Positions 23,921 to 33,754 are shown, numbered from the stretch's first letter. The stretch is DNA of 64,000 nucleotides from Pseudovirgaria hyperparasitica (GCF_010093815.1 NW_022985558.1:523038-587037); one strand, 5' to 3'. Program-made: numbers and translations. Notes: generated by a model not told the origin, from the sequence alone.

Positions 23921-26148
23921 ATGTCGACTCCCTCAACACAAACCGTTCAGCTGCCTCCACACCACCAATACTATGCTCACCATCAATCATACCATCAGCA
24001 TAATAACCCGTCCAATGCTCACGTCTCGAGCCGCAATCCGCAGTCCACCTACAACGCCTACACCCTCGACTCCGCTGCCGCTGATCTACGCCGAACGACT
24101 GCCACCACCGTAAACTCGAGACCGAACCAGCTGCCTCCCATCCAAAGCCCCCATTATTCCACCGATATGACTTCCACAAAAGACAAGAAAACAGACTGGA
24201 ATGAGTTTTACAAGAATGGCATCCCGAAAGAAGTAATTGTCATTGATGATTCGCCCGAGCCACAGTCAAGCCGAACTGCAGTCACGAACGGCAATACGCG
24301 CCATGCCGACAAGAAGCGAAAAACTGCCACATACGAACCCCTCTACCACCAACAAACTTCGTACTCGACCACCCAGACCCCATACTACGACCACACTTCC
24401 CCAAATACCACTGCCACTGCCTCGTCTGACAGATCTGCCGTAGCTACCACTGCTACCACCTCATTGGGCTCAAACGGCACCTCCGCCTACATGGCTCCTG
24501 TTGCTACTGGCCAAAAGCGGAAGCGAGCTCCTGCAAAAGCTGAAAAGCCCCACAAACGGAGAGAAATTGACCTCAATGATCCAGCTCCTCTGGCTCTTTA
24601 CCGTGCCCCTCCCAAACCCCCAATCAAGTCGGCTGAAGTCAAGGTCGAGGTTGTGCAAGATATCGTACGTGTTTCAGACCTAGCTACGCAATTTCTTTTT
24701 CACTTTGCTAACTTCAAAGCAGAGGCATCATCCCAAGGACAAGGTCGACGATGAAGACGGTCACTATATCGTCATACCTGACGCTGATCTTACCCAACGA
24801 TGTATGAAACTCACTTCCACTTTTTTTCCCTTTTTCGCTGCCATCCTCTCGTACTGACTTGACTCCCCCTTTCAGATCAAATCGTGAGACTTTTAGGCCA
24901 AGGAACCTTTGGCAAGGTCGTCGAAGCCTACGACAGGCAGGAGCGCCAGAAGGTTGCCATCAAGGTTATTCGATCAGTACAGAAATACCGAGACGCCTCT
25001 AGGATTGAACTGAGAGTCCTCAAAACGCTGGCATCCAACGATCAGGACAACGCCAATCGTTGTATCCACCTTCGCCATTGCTTCGACTTCCGCAATCACA
25101 TCTGCATTGTCACGGATCTCTACAGCCAGAGTGTTTTCGACTTTCTCAAGGCGAACCAATTCGTTCCCTTTCCGAGTACGCACATCCAGAAGTTTGCCAA
25201 GCAGCTCTTCACAAGTGTAGCTTGTATGTGCACTAGTCCAAGAACATCCCCCCAACCTGACTACCTGCCTGCTAACGCGTGTTTCAGTCCTTCACGACTT
25301 GAATCTCATCCACACCGATCTCAAGCCCGAGAATATCCTTCTGGTCAATAATTCCTACCAAACCTTCACGTACAACCGACAAGTCCCCTCTTCTTCAACC
25401 TCCACGTCTCGAACGTCACGTCACCGACGAGTCCTTCTTGATCCTGAAATTCGGTTGATCGACTTTGGATCGGCAACTTTCCAAGAAGAGTACCACTCGT
25501 CGGTTGTCTCCACCAGGCACTACCGTGCGCCAGAAATCATCCTCAACCTCGGCTGGAGCTTCCCTTGTGACATTTGGAGTATAGGATGTATTCTGGTCGA
25601 GTTCTTCACGGGCGACGCTCTGTTCCAGACGCACGACAACCTCGAGCATCTGGCAATGATGGAAGCTGTATGTGGGGGCAAGATTGACAAAGACATTATT
25701 CGAGCCGTGCAGAAGTCTGACAAGGGTTCAAGTCGCAACCCTGCCACAAGGTATGTCTCTCCCCTCGTTGCCTACTCGATCGATCCCATCTGACATGTCT
25801 CCCAGCTACTTCCGTGGTATGAAGCTCGACTACCCGAACGGAGACACCCAGAAGACGTCGAAGAAGTACGTCAGAGCCATGAAGAAGCTTCATGTAAGTG
25901 CGAGCGGCTCCACATTGCCGTTCTTGTGTACTAACCCTTTGTCCCAGGACACCATCCCATGTCACACCGACTTTAACCGTCAGTTTCTTGACCTGCTCAA
26001 GAAGATCTTTGTCTATGATCCCAAAAAGCGCATCAAGGCCCACGAGGCCCTCCACCACCGATGGTTCTCAGAAGTCCTCACCGACGATGGCACCGAGGCT
26101 CACCGGATCCGGTTGGAGAAGGAGAAGAAGGCTGCACGCCAACGATGA
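23921..26148 (+). CDS. LAMMER (CLK/KNS1-type) dual-specificity protein kinase
   Basis: Six exons: 23921-24664, 24723-24801, 24876-25223, 25288-25750, 25806-25893 and 25948-26148; 640 residues. The first ~250 residues are disordered (His/Tyr/Gln/Thr-rich) with basic patches ([16 protein letters not shown]) that look like nuclear signals. The kinase domain starts at [20 protein letters not shown], with Lys304 (VAIKVIRS), HTDLKPEN (Asp401), DFGSA and the family motif read here as [18 protein letters not shown] kinases phosphorylate SR splicing factors and, in fungi, affect cell cycle, TOR signalling and development. All introns are 54-74 bp GT-AG. The ATG at 23921 was chosen as the first in frame. 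Confidence 0.93.
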
Positions 26149-26552
26149 CGAGAGCCCAGGCAGCGTTGAAAGCGTTTCGTTACGTTATATACTCTCCCAC
26201 ACATGACGCGCACTTTATCCCGTGTTTCTACCCGATGTTGCATCCATATATATATATATTCAGGCTGGCCTTGTGGGAATTCTACATTGTGCCCCTCAAA
26301 CCCCCCAACCCTATACGGTTTTTTTTGGATTTGGCTAGTATGGTATGCATGGCGCGGGACCTGGCGTTTGGGACACACACTTGTACGATGTCAACGAGAC
26401 TAGACAAAAAGCTGTTTTATGATTTGCGCCGTGGTCGGACTTGTGCTGGCGGTTCGTGACGTTGCCGTTGCCGTTGCCGTTGAGGAGTCGTCTTCTTGCT
26501 TGACCACTTATTGCCGGCTCCTCGATTGGCGTGGGCAATATTATCCTCATGA

Positions 26553-26582
26553 ATTGCATTGCATTGCATTGCATTGCATTGC
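26553..26582. repeat. (ATTGC)6 pentanucleotide repeat
   Basis: Six perfect copies of ATTGC. Confidence 0.95.
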
Positions 26583-26737
26583 ATGAGCGATGAGCGTAGA
26601 AGTGTGTGTCTTTCTCTCGGGATCCGGGATCCGGGCATAGCTGTAGCGAGCGACTTACCTCTCTACTGGGCGATTTACAAATCTTCAACAATTGATAATT
26701 AGGCCTGTTCTTCTGTGGATGTCTGTGTGCGTATGGA

Positions 26738-26764
26738 TGTGTGTGTGTGAGAGAGAGAGGGAGG

Positions 26765-26825
<61 letters not shown>
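26738..26825. repeat. (GT)n(GA)n microsatellite
   Basis: GT units followed by about 75 bp of almost pure GA. Confidence 0.95.
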
Positions 26826-26829
<4 letters not shown>

Positions 26830-27141
26830 ACGATTAGAGAAGACTATAAGACTATAAGACAAAAAGACAAAAAGACAAGCGCAGATATAAGCATGAAGGA
26901 CCATCAAAAGACAAGACGAGCCAAGACGAATTCATGCTCAGATACAAGACAAAACGAGATTATGCTCAAAAACCCCAAAAAACACACAAGACACTAACTA
27001 ATTAAGATAAAAAAAAAACGACAAAAAAGACTAACTAGACAACAAGCGGAGCAGTTGAATGGAAGTAGAGTGTGTCTGTCTGGTATAGAATAGCCAGACG
27101 CCGCTCTAATACTAGTAGCTTGCGATGAGACTGACTGCTGT

Positions 27142-27204
27142 GTCTGCTCTGTCTGCTCTGCCTGCTCTGCCTGCCTGCCTGCCTACCTACCTACCTGCCT
27201 ACCT
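27142..27204. repeat. (CTGCT)/(CTGC)/(CTAC) repeat
   Basis: Compound pentamer-to-tetramer repeat. Confidence 0.85.
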
Positions 27205-27212
27205 CGTGCTGT

Positions 27213-27240
27213 GTGCGGAGTAGGGTGTGCGGAGTAGGGT
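27213..27240. repeat. Doubled 14-mer
   Basis: Two adjacent copies of GTGCGGAGTAGGGT. Confidence 0.85.
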
Positions 27241-27345
27241 GTTTTGTTGTTGTGTTTGATTTCCGTGCTTGTTCGAGGTGAGCATATGGTGATTTGTTCG
27301 TCTAAGCTTGGTGTTCGTCCAAGCTACTCCTTAATCCATACATTC

Positions 27346-27380
27346 ATCCATCCAATCTTCCATCCAATCTTCCATCCAAC
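27346..27380. repeat. (TCCATCCAATCT)n repeat
   Basis: Nearly three copies of a 12-mer. Confidence 0.8.
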
Positions 27381-27474
27381 GCACCTACGATCCAACCACC
27401 TCACAAACAAGACATGCCACATACCACACCCCCTCCAACTCCCCATCTCCCCTCCAAGTCCCATCCCATCCCCC

Positions 27475-29679
27475 CTACCGCCCCCCCCTCCTCCTCTTCC
27501 CCCCCCTCCCCCCACCCAAACACGCCCGCGGATCAAACTCCTCATCCGAATCCGCATCCTCCACCTCATCGACAGCCGCAAGACGGCGCTTACGCACCTG
27601 TTGCCCCACAGATCCCACCTTGTCGTCAATACCATCGCCAGACTCTGCCGAGACACCGTCAATGTCATCCTCGTCGGGCTCGCTGTAGGACTTTTGCGTC
27701 GCGCGCAGGCCGGCGGCGCTGCGGAGAGAGCGGGTGGGTGGGTCGGAGGTTGTTTGCTCTTCTTCTTCTTCTTCTTCGTCGTCGGTGTCGGTGTCGGTGT
27801 CGTCGTCTTCAGGGGTGGTGGGTACATCGACTTCATCAACACCTTTCTTCCCCCCCCTCCCCGCATTCTCCCTATCCCGCCTCGCCTGCCTCACACGCCC
27901 AAGCCGCACATCGCCCTCCTCCGCCCTCCGCACCTCCTGCGCCTCCTGATACAGCCAAATACTCCCCTGATGCAAGAGACAATTCGAAAAGTCGGCGTTG
28001 GAATGCGGGTCGAGGCCCGCAGCGACACGGTCAGCGCGGTCTGCGTCGAGGCGCTTTTCGAACTGGGAGATTTGGGCGCGCGGGCGGTCGTGCGCGAGTT
28101 TGGCGGCGGAGAGGCGGGCGGTGAGGGTGTGGGTGTGGCGGGCGAGTTCGTGGGGCCAGGACCAGGAGGTGCGGTAGAGGGGCAGGGGGATGGGGCCTGG
28201 GTAGGAGGGGGGGTTGTTGGTGTTGGATTTGATGGTCTCGAGAAAGGAGAGGGCTTCGGCGTGGGTGGCTTTGTCGGTGTGGTCAAAGGCGGCGCGGTAC
28301 TTGGCCTTGGGCTCGTTTCTGAGCTTGAGCCGGCCGTCGGCGCGGACGTCGAGGGTGCGGCAGAGGTCGGGCAGGTCGAGGAAGCGCTCGAGGCAGTCGA
28401 GGTGGACGAAGCCGGCGACGAGGAACGGGTCTGCGGCCTCGCCGTGCGAGTTCCAGTGCTCGTCAAAGGCGACGCGGTAGTGGCCGTGGAGCATTGTGCC
28501 CTTGCCCTTGACCTGCGAAGGGCAGTCTGCGAAGCGGCAGTGGTCGGACTCGCGGGTCGGGTAGCGGCGCGCGGAGTCGGCGGCGACTTTCTGGATCCAG
28601 AGCGTCATGCGGCGGGCTTGGTGGCGCCAGGGGTGGTCGTAGAGGAAGTCGCGGATCTGGTCGATGGAGAGGGTTGGTTGGGCGAGCTCGCCGTACTGGT
28701 TGTAGGTGAATTCGAAGCCGTGCGAGGAGGTCCAGGCGTTGAGCTGCTTGTTCTTTGCCGGGATGTACTGGTCGTGCATGTACTTCTGGGCCTGCTTGTA
28801 GGCGTTGATCTTCTTGGTCCGGTTGCCGCCTTGGGTTTTGCCGTTGACGCGCACCCAGGGCTGGTGCTTGGACTTTTGGGGCTTGAGGATGCGGGTTTCG
28901 GGCGTGTCTTCTGCTTCGGCTTCGTCTTCTTCGTTGTCGGGATCGTGGGCGATGGATTGCTTTTGGTGGTGGTATGGAGGGTGGTACATTCTGTGGTTGA
29001 CGTTGGCGGACATGTAGTTTGTCTGCTGGTCGTATGGGGGCGGGAGCTCGCTGTAGAGTCCTGGATATGGCTGCTCGTAGCTCGTCCTGCTGTCTTGGCC
29101 GTGGTATGTGCGCACGTTCGACAGGTCGTCCATGTGGGATGGGAGCCATTGAGAGTCTTGCGGAGCAGGATAGGCGCCGTATTGATGATGCTGGGGAAGC
29201 TCGGCGTATTGCTGATGCTGTTGCTGGGGCAGTTCGGCATACTGTTCCTGTGGGGAGTCGTGCAGGAGCTGGTATGAGTCTCCAAGGATCTGGGGGTCGA
29301 TGGCTGGATCAGACAATTTGGCGTGACTGTTCGGTTGTTGTGAAAACGGGATTGACCACTGCTGAGGATGCATGGTCATGTCTTGAGGATCGAGCTGCAC
29401 CGGCGGCTGGTAGTGCGAGCGCGGCATGGCTTGCTGTGGTAGAGTGTGCCGTGGCTTCGTGTATGTGAAGCGCGAGACTGCATCGCTGCCACGGACGATT
29501 TGCTCGAAGCTCTGACCATCAGGGGTCGGCGAAGTGGTCGAGTCCCGCTCTGGCGTAGCGTAGCGAGAGCAATATCCGGAGTCAGAGCGCTCGTACGGGA
29601 CGACATACTGCAGTTGTGGAGTCGGTACTCTGTTGGACATGGTGTGATCTTGGGAATGATGCTGAAGCTGGGTGCTCAT
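27475..29679 (-). CDS. Unrecognised large protein with Cys/His core and acidic/basic tail
   Basis: A single open frame; the first ATG in frame is at 29679, giving 734 residues. I do not recognise the family. Residues 1-270 are Gln/Pro/Tyr/His-rich and probably disordered (PQQQHQQYAELP repeats). Next comes an acidic patch (NEEDEAEAEDTPE). An ordered core (about 270-560) holds NKQLNAWTSSHGFEFTYNQY, IRDFLYDHPWRHQARRMTLW and a Cys/His cluster (DHCRFADCPSQ, LHGHYRVAFDEHWNSHGEA, GFVHLDCLERFLDLPDLC). This resembles a metal-binding or chromatin-type fold, but only by residue pattern. The end is charged: DDDTDTDTDDEEEEEEEQ, then basic KRRRGGR. I infer a nuclear protein. The frame is open on both strands for about 2 kb because of codon bias; composition and ordered core favour the minus strand. 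Confidence 0.7.
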   Translation of the reverse strand: MSTQLQHHSQDHTMSNRVPTPQLQYVVPYERSDSGYCSRYATPERDSTTSPTPDGQSFEQIVRGSDAVSRFTYTKPRHTLPQQAMPRSHYQPPVQLDPQDMTMHPQQWSIPFSQQPNSHAKLSDPAIDPQILGDSYQLLHDSPQEQYAELPQQQHQQYAELPQHHQYGAYPAPQDSQWLPSHMDDLSNVRTYHGQDSRTSYEQPYPGLYSELPPPYDQQTNYMSANVNHRMYHPPYHHQKQSIAHDPDNEEDEAEAEDTPETRILKPQKSKHQPWVRVNGKTQGGNRTKKINAYKQAQKYMHDQYIPAKNKQLNAWTSSHGFEFTYNQYGELAQPTLSIDQIRDFLYDHPWRHQARRMTLWIQKVAADSARRYPTRESDHCRFADCPSQVKGKGTMLHGHYRVAFDEHWNSHGEAADPFLVAGFVHLDCLERFLDLPDLCRTLDVRADGRLKLRNEPKAKYRAAFDHTDKATHAEALSFLETIKSNTNNPPSYPGPIPLPLYRTSWSWPHELARHTHTLTARLSAAKLAHDRPRAQISQFEKRLDADRADRVAAGLDPHSNADFSNCLLHQGSIWLYQEAQEVRRAEEGDVRLGRVRQARRDRENAGRGGKKGVDEVDVPTTPEDDDTDTDTDDEEEEEEEQTTSDPPTRSLRSAAGLRATQKSYSEPDEDDIDGVSAESGDGIDDKVGSVGQQVRKRRLAAVDEVEDADSDEEFDPRACLGGGRGGKRRRGGR

Positions 29680-30940
29680 GTTTGAATAGTGTAGGGAGTT
29701 GTGCTGCAAGAGTGAGGGGAAAGGGACGAGGAACACACTGTATATAGGCGCGCTGCTCTCTGTTCCTTGTGACTCGAGCTTATTCAGAACATGCGCCGGA
29801 GACGAAACAATGGTCCTGATGGACTGGCTTTGTGCCTGACAATGAAGTCAAGGCGAGTGAAAGGCATGCGTACGTTGTGCTGAGGACACCCAAAAATAAA
29901 GAGCCCCAGTGAATACAAAGCGAGGGGGTGACTTGAGATGCACACTCGTTCATGCATAACGAGAACAACGTCAAAGAAACATATGCGGTAGGCGGAGCAG
30001 ATGGTAGTCCTTTGATTGAGCACACAAGCAATGTGAAACGGGTTTTGTCCATACCCAGTGCGATCAGACTCATTTCTAGCAGATGGATTATCAATCGAAT
30101 GTTCGTCTGATGTTAGGAAAGGAAAATAATATGATTGTAGTTGCGTGAACTTTTATTCATTCAAACTTCGTATAAACGATCCGTGCTCTTGCCTAATGTA
30201 TAAAGTCTATGGCCTTGATGAGTCTTGCAGAAAGCGCTTTGATTGGGTATAGATGAAGGTTGAAAAGAGCAAGACTTAGACTAATCGGGGTACTGAAGTC
30301 GGAGCGTCGCAAGCAGTCACAGCTCATCGCAGCTTTGAGAGAAACACGATAGACAACCAGTGAATGGATGAGGTCTGCACGCAGATACCATTATCAAAAA
30401 GGAAAATGAATGAGAGAAGTAGAACATGGATAGGAATGAGCATGAAAGAAACAAAGCAAGCCTGCCATAATTCCATACATACCCACACACACTTGCGACT
30501 TCGTGCGCTGGTGAGTCTACAAATGCGTGCATGATCGTTGAGGTGATCTGGCCGGATCGTGTTTATACAATCAAGTGTCTATAGCTCCCTTCACGAGTAT
30601 GGGAAAGAGATATAAATGTATATGTATGAGGGTGCAGGAGAGGCTGTGAAAGAGCAGGACGTTATTCCAGCCGCTCTATACCCGAAACAGACTAGTTGCC
30701 AAGAACACGCTCAGACGCGTCCGTTCGCGCAACGCGTCTTCATTTCTCTGCACCCCGAATGCCCCTAACACCCTCAACGTCAACGTCAACGTCAACCTCT
30801 CTATCACTATACCCCACCTTTCCTCTGTTCTCTCTTCCTTTCATGTCATAAATCTCCACTCCATTCAGGTTGCCTTCTCTGTTTCTGCCATCGAAATTCT
30901 GCTTCCCATCTTGCTGCGAACGCTACTATTCGTCAACACA
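29680..30940. promoter_or_regulatory. Divergent upstream region
   Basis: 1.26 kb between the divergent starts of the unknown 734-residue gene and the Spd1/Dif1-like gene. No gene seen; a hexamer repeat and CT-rich leader sequence lie close to 30941. Confidence 0.4.
30774..30797. repeat. (TCAACG)4 hexamer repeat
   Basis: Four tandem TCAACG units about 145 bp upstream of the Spd1/Dif1-like start codon. Confidence 0.9.
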
Positions 30941-31789
30941 ATGCCTTCTTCGACGCCGTCCTCGCATCGACAAAAGCGAGCATTTCTTCCTTCGAATCAA
31001 ACTTCTCTCGACACGTTCTTCCGCAATGCCCCCTCATCAGAGTCATCGTCGCCTGGCCAGGTGGTATCCGACCGTGAAGGGCTCGCCCCAGCCCTCCCAG
31101 CCTCCATCCAGTCCAATCTTCTCACCGTTGGCATGAGAGTGCGCAAATCCGTCCCAGAAGGCTACAAAACACATAAGCTCGGCTTTCATGACGTCCGTTC
31201 GACCGACGTAAGACTTCCAGATGCCCCAAGCACGGTCAGTGCCGCGCGACCTGCGGAATTACAGCCATATTGTGGCTTGCTCAACGTTGGTGGATACGGC
31301 CCGCAGGAGCGAACGTACAGCACATCGGGACTCGGCAGCGACTATATTCCCGTAGACGCAAGCGGAGTAAATTTGCAATCGGCCGACCCTCTTGACTTTC
31401 CGTTCTCCTCGCAAGAGTCCAATATATCATCAGCCAGTAATCTTTCCACGGATAGCATGCCGGCGCGCAACCCAATCCTCCAGCCCTCTTTCTCAAATGC
31501 GAACGCAAACATGAACACCACGAAGCGCTCGTCAAAACGCGCGTTGCAAGTAGATGACGACGAGGATCTCGGACTACCCTTCCCTCAGCCGCAAACACAC
31601 TCGTCACGAGCATTTGCACGGCCCAAACTAGGTCGCCGTCGCAGCCCGCGACTCGCGCAGCAACAATCAACGCTACACAGTTTCAATTTCACACCACCAC
31701 CCAACGATGGGGTCGACTTTGAGGAAGCGACCTTTTTCAAGGCCGATGACTGGAAGGATAACGACATGGACACCGAGAACGACATTTGA
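30941..31789 (+). CDS. Spd1/Dif1-like ribonucleotide reductase regulator with PIP box
   Basis: One exon, 282 residues, start at the first ATG. Residues 58-78 hold the motif SNLLTVGMRVRKSVPEGYKT, which I recognise as the conserved block of the fungal Spd1/Dif1 family. These are small proteins that bind ribonucleotide reductase subunits, hold the enzyme inactive or control import of the small subunit, and are destroyed at S phase or after damage. At residues 20-27, QTSLDTFF fits the PCNA-interacting consensus Q-x-x-hydrophobic-x-x-aromatic-aromatic. The rest is Ser/Asn/Pro-rich and disordered, with a basic patch (KLGRRRSPR) near 235 and an acidic C-terminus (DDWKDNDMDTEND). The protein is longer than yeast Dif1 or fission yeast Spd1. 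The family call rests on one motif. Confidence 0.72.
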   Translation: MPSSTPSSHRQKRAFLPSNQTSLDTFFRNAPSSESSSPGQVVSDREGLAPALPASIQSNLLTVGMRVRKSVPEGYKTHKLGFHDVRSTDVRLPDAPSTVSAARPAELQPYCGLLNVGGYGPQERTYSTSGLGSDYIPVDASGVNLQSADPLDFPFSSQESNISSASNLSTDSMPARNPILQPSFSNANANMNTTKRSSKRALQVDDDEDLGLPFPQPQTHSSRAFARPKLGRRRSPRLAQQQSTLHSFNFTPPPNDGVDFEEATFFKADDWKDNDMDTENDI

Positions 31790-32581
31790 TCCTTGTTCGA
31801 ATCACTCTGTTTTATTAGCAGCGCTTTGATTATATCACAACACACTCATTGAATACATCTTGTACAGCACAAAACTGTGCGCCAGCCAGCATATCTCGCA
31901 TTAGAAAAACGAAGCCTCATCGTCGGCATGAACTGCTTTCTCCGTTCTGCGCAAGGCCTAGATCTGAAGTATTTATATCATGACAGACCCATGACCGGGC
32001 TATCAGCAGTACTGTACATGCTGAATACATGCATATCATTGCCACACAACCGGCATCCTATTTCTGCTCTTACACCAGAACGCCATCAATCGCGGCTACC
32101 ACACCACTGAAATGTGAATATCGGCTTTCCCGAGCGTTTCTCAACCTCGCAAGGGTAAACGCGCTCGACAGGCACGTCGCAAAATCTATTTGCCATGCGT
32201 AGTGCATGGAATGACTGCAGTGCTATTGAACCAACATAGGAATAAGTACATAGCATTGTATAGACGAAAACAGCCTTCGTACTTTCAGTCACCATAGATC
32301 GGGAGATCGACCTGACCTTGTCATGGTCACAGTTACGAAGAGAGTTTCGTCTCAGACAACTGGCCTTTTACCAGGTATGCAGACAATACTCTACCTTTTC
32401 TCCCCACGGCATGAATTCAAACATGTAGTGTACACGAGGACAGCAACGAATCAGTTACTATTCGAGAAATGACCAAAATTTTTTTTCTTTTATTTATTTG
32501 TTATATAATCGCTCCGACCCTACATGGGTATGTCCAGACTCCAAAACACCATCCTCCAGCGCTGTGCTCTGATCAGGTCGT
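31790..32581. other. Convergent intergenic region
   Basis: Holds the 3' ends of the Spd1/Dif1-like and HSP20 genes. A T-rich stretch near 32478-32503 may belong to the HSP20 3' UTR. No gene seen. Confidence 0.5.
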
Positions 32582-33427
32582 CTATGCGATATCGACCTTC
32601 TTGATCTCGACATAGTCCTTATCCAACTTCGGCACATCAACTCTCAGGATCCCATCCTCGAGCTTCGCAGTAATCATATCCGCGTCCACAGGCGCCGGGT
32701 TCGCCCTGCTCCCCAATCGCACCTTCCTTTCAAACGCGCCAACACGCCTCTCATTCAAGGCCAGCGTCTTGACAAAGTCCTCGTCACCAGGCCGATGGAT
32801 GACGCCCGCGATGCTCAACTCGGACTTCTCGGCGTCCCAGCTGACGCCGACGTCTTCCTTCTTGGCGCCGGCAAGGGAGACGTGCACGACGAAGGAGGCC
32901 TCGGTGTCGAACACGTCGGCCTCGGGCTCGAAGTCTTCCTGCGCGGTGGCCTCACGCGTGTTGCCGTTTGTGTTCTCGTCGTCGGCCAAGCTGTTTAGCC
33001 ATGCGCCCAGGCCGCCCATGGGGAAGCCGCCGAATGGACCGCCGCGTCCTCCTCGTCCGCCGAAGCCGTGGCCCCGTCGGCCGTGGCAGCCACCGCGTGG
33101 GTGGGAGTGTGGGTGTGGGTGTGGGTGGTGAGGCAAGGGGCCGTGTTGGGGGGCGTCTGGAGGTGGTGGAATGCCTTCTGCGCCGCGAGGCGGTGGAGGA
33201 GGAGGAGGTGGTGGGATGTAGTCTGCGTTGCCGGGACCTGGGGGGGGAGGCGGGCCGTGGTGGAATGCGCGAGGACCGCCGAAGCCCCAGGCGAAAGGGT
33301 GTTGCTGTCCGCCTTCGTGACGGCCTCGTTGGGCATTGAAGAACGGGTGCTGCGAGCCTTGCTCTTCCATGTTGGCGATGAAGTCCCAGAACGGGGCAGT
33401 TTGGTTGAGGTATTGGATGGAGGGCAT
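32582..33427 (-). CDS. Small heat-shock protein, HSP20/alpha-crystallin family
   Basis: One exon, 281 residues, start ATG at 33427. The C-terminal ~115 residues are an alpha-crystallin domain: FEPEADVFDTEASFVVHVSL, DVGVSWDAEKSELSIAGVIH, ERKVRLGSRANPAPVDAD and AKLEDGILRVDVPK. These ATP-independent chaperones hold unfolding proteins in the cytosol. The N-terminal half is unusual: a nine-residue Pro tract (72-80), a His/Pro run (about 99-110, HHPHPHPHSHP) and an Arg/Gly-rich run (111-130) before a Gly/Phe section. The His-rich run could bind metal, and such tracts often drive condensation; both are inferences. Upstream lie a TATA-like AT repeat and a heat-shock element. Confidence 0.93.
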   Translation of the reverse strand: MPSIQYLNQTAPFWDFIANMEEQGSQHPFFNAQRGRHEGGQQHPFAWGFGGPRAFHHGPPPPPGPGNADYIPPPPPPPPPRGAEGIPPPPDAPQHGPLPHHPHPHPHSHPRGGCHGRRGHGFGGRGGRGGPFGGFPMGGLGAWLNSLADDENTNGNTREATAQEDFEPEADVFDTEASFVVHVSLAGAKKEDVGVSWDAEKSELSIAGVIHRPGDEDFVKTLALNERRVGAFERKVRLGSRANPAPVDADMITAKLEDGILRVDVPKLDKDYVEIKKVDIA

Positions 33428-33542
33428 GTTTGTGTTGTTGTGATTCCGATGACTTGGTTGAGATAGATGTATGTAGGTGAGTGAGAGAAGTGATTGTTGA
33501 TGATGGACAAAGAACGAGATACACAAAGCAGAAGAAAGAGCA

Positions 33543-33554
33543 ATATATATATAT
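33543..33554 (-). promoter_or_regulatory. TATA-like (AT)6 element upstream of HSP20
   Basis: ATATATATATAT lies 116-127 bp upstream of the HSP20 start codon, a usual position for a TATA box of an inducible gene. Confidence 0.45.
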
Positions 33555-33712
33555 CCCTACCTAGATCCAGGCAGAATGGACGCGTACGCACACACACTCA
33601 CACACTCACACGGAGGCGACTTCAGAGACCAGTCACCATTCCAGCACCACAGCCAACCGCCCCTCGAGGCCCCGAGAAGCCTGTATTGTTAAGCGGGAAA
33701 TAGTCGACCGCG

Positions 33713-33735
33713 GAACGTTCTACTGCATTCCTGAA
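33713..33735. promoter_or_regulatory. Gapped heat-shock element
   Basis: GAA at 33713, TTC at 33718, TTC at 33728 and GAA at 33733 all fall on the 5-bp register of HSF1 binding, with the unit at 33723 missing. This is about 290 bp upstream of the HSP20 start. Gapped elements of this kind are known HSF targets. Confidence 0.6.
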
Positions 33736-33754
33736 AGAAAATCATGTTTTGTCT

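Larger units (their letters stand above)
26149..27474. other. Convergent intergenic region rich in simple repeats
   Basis: Lies between the 3' ends of the LAMMER kinase and the unknown 734-residue gene. It holds an ATTGC pentamer array, a long GA tract, CTGC/CTAC repeats, a doubled 14-mer and TCCATCCAATCT units. No gene seen. Confidence 0.6.

Noticed and set aside
32478-32503. Poly-T/AT stretch considered as a retroposon tail
   Set aside because: No body, target-site duplication or second copy; it fits the HSP20 3' UTR.
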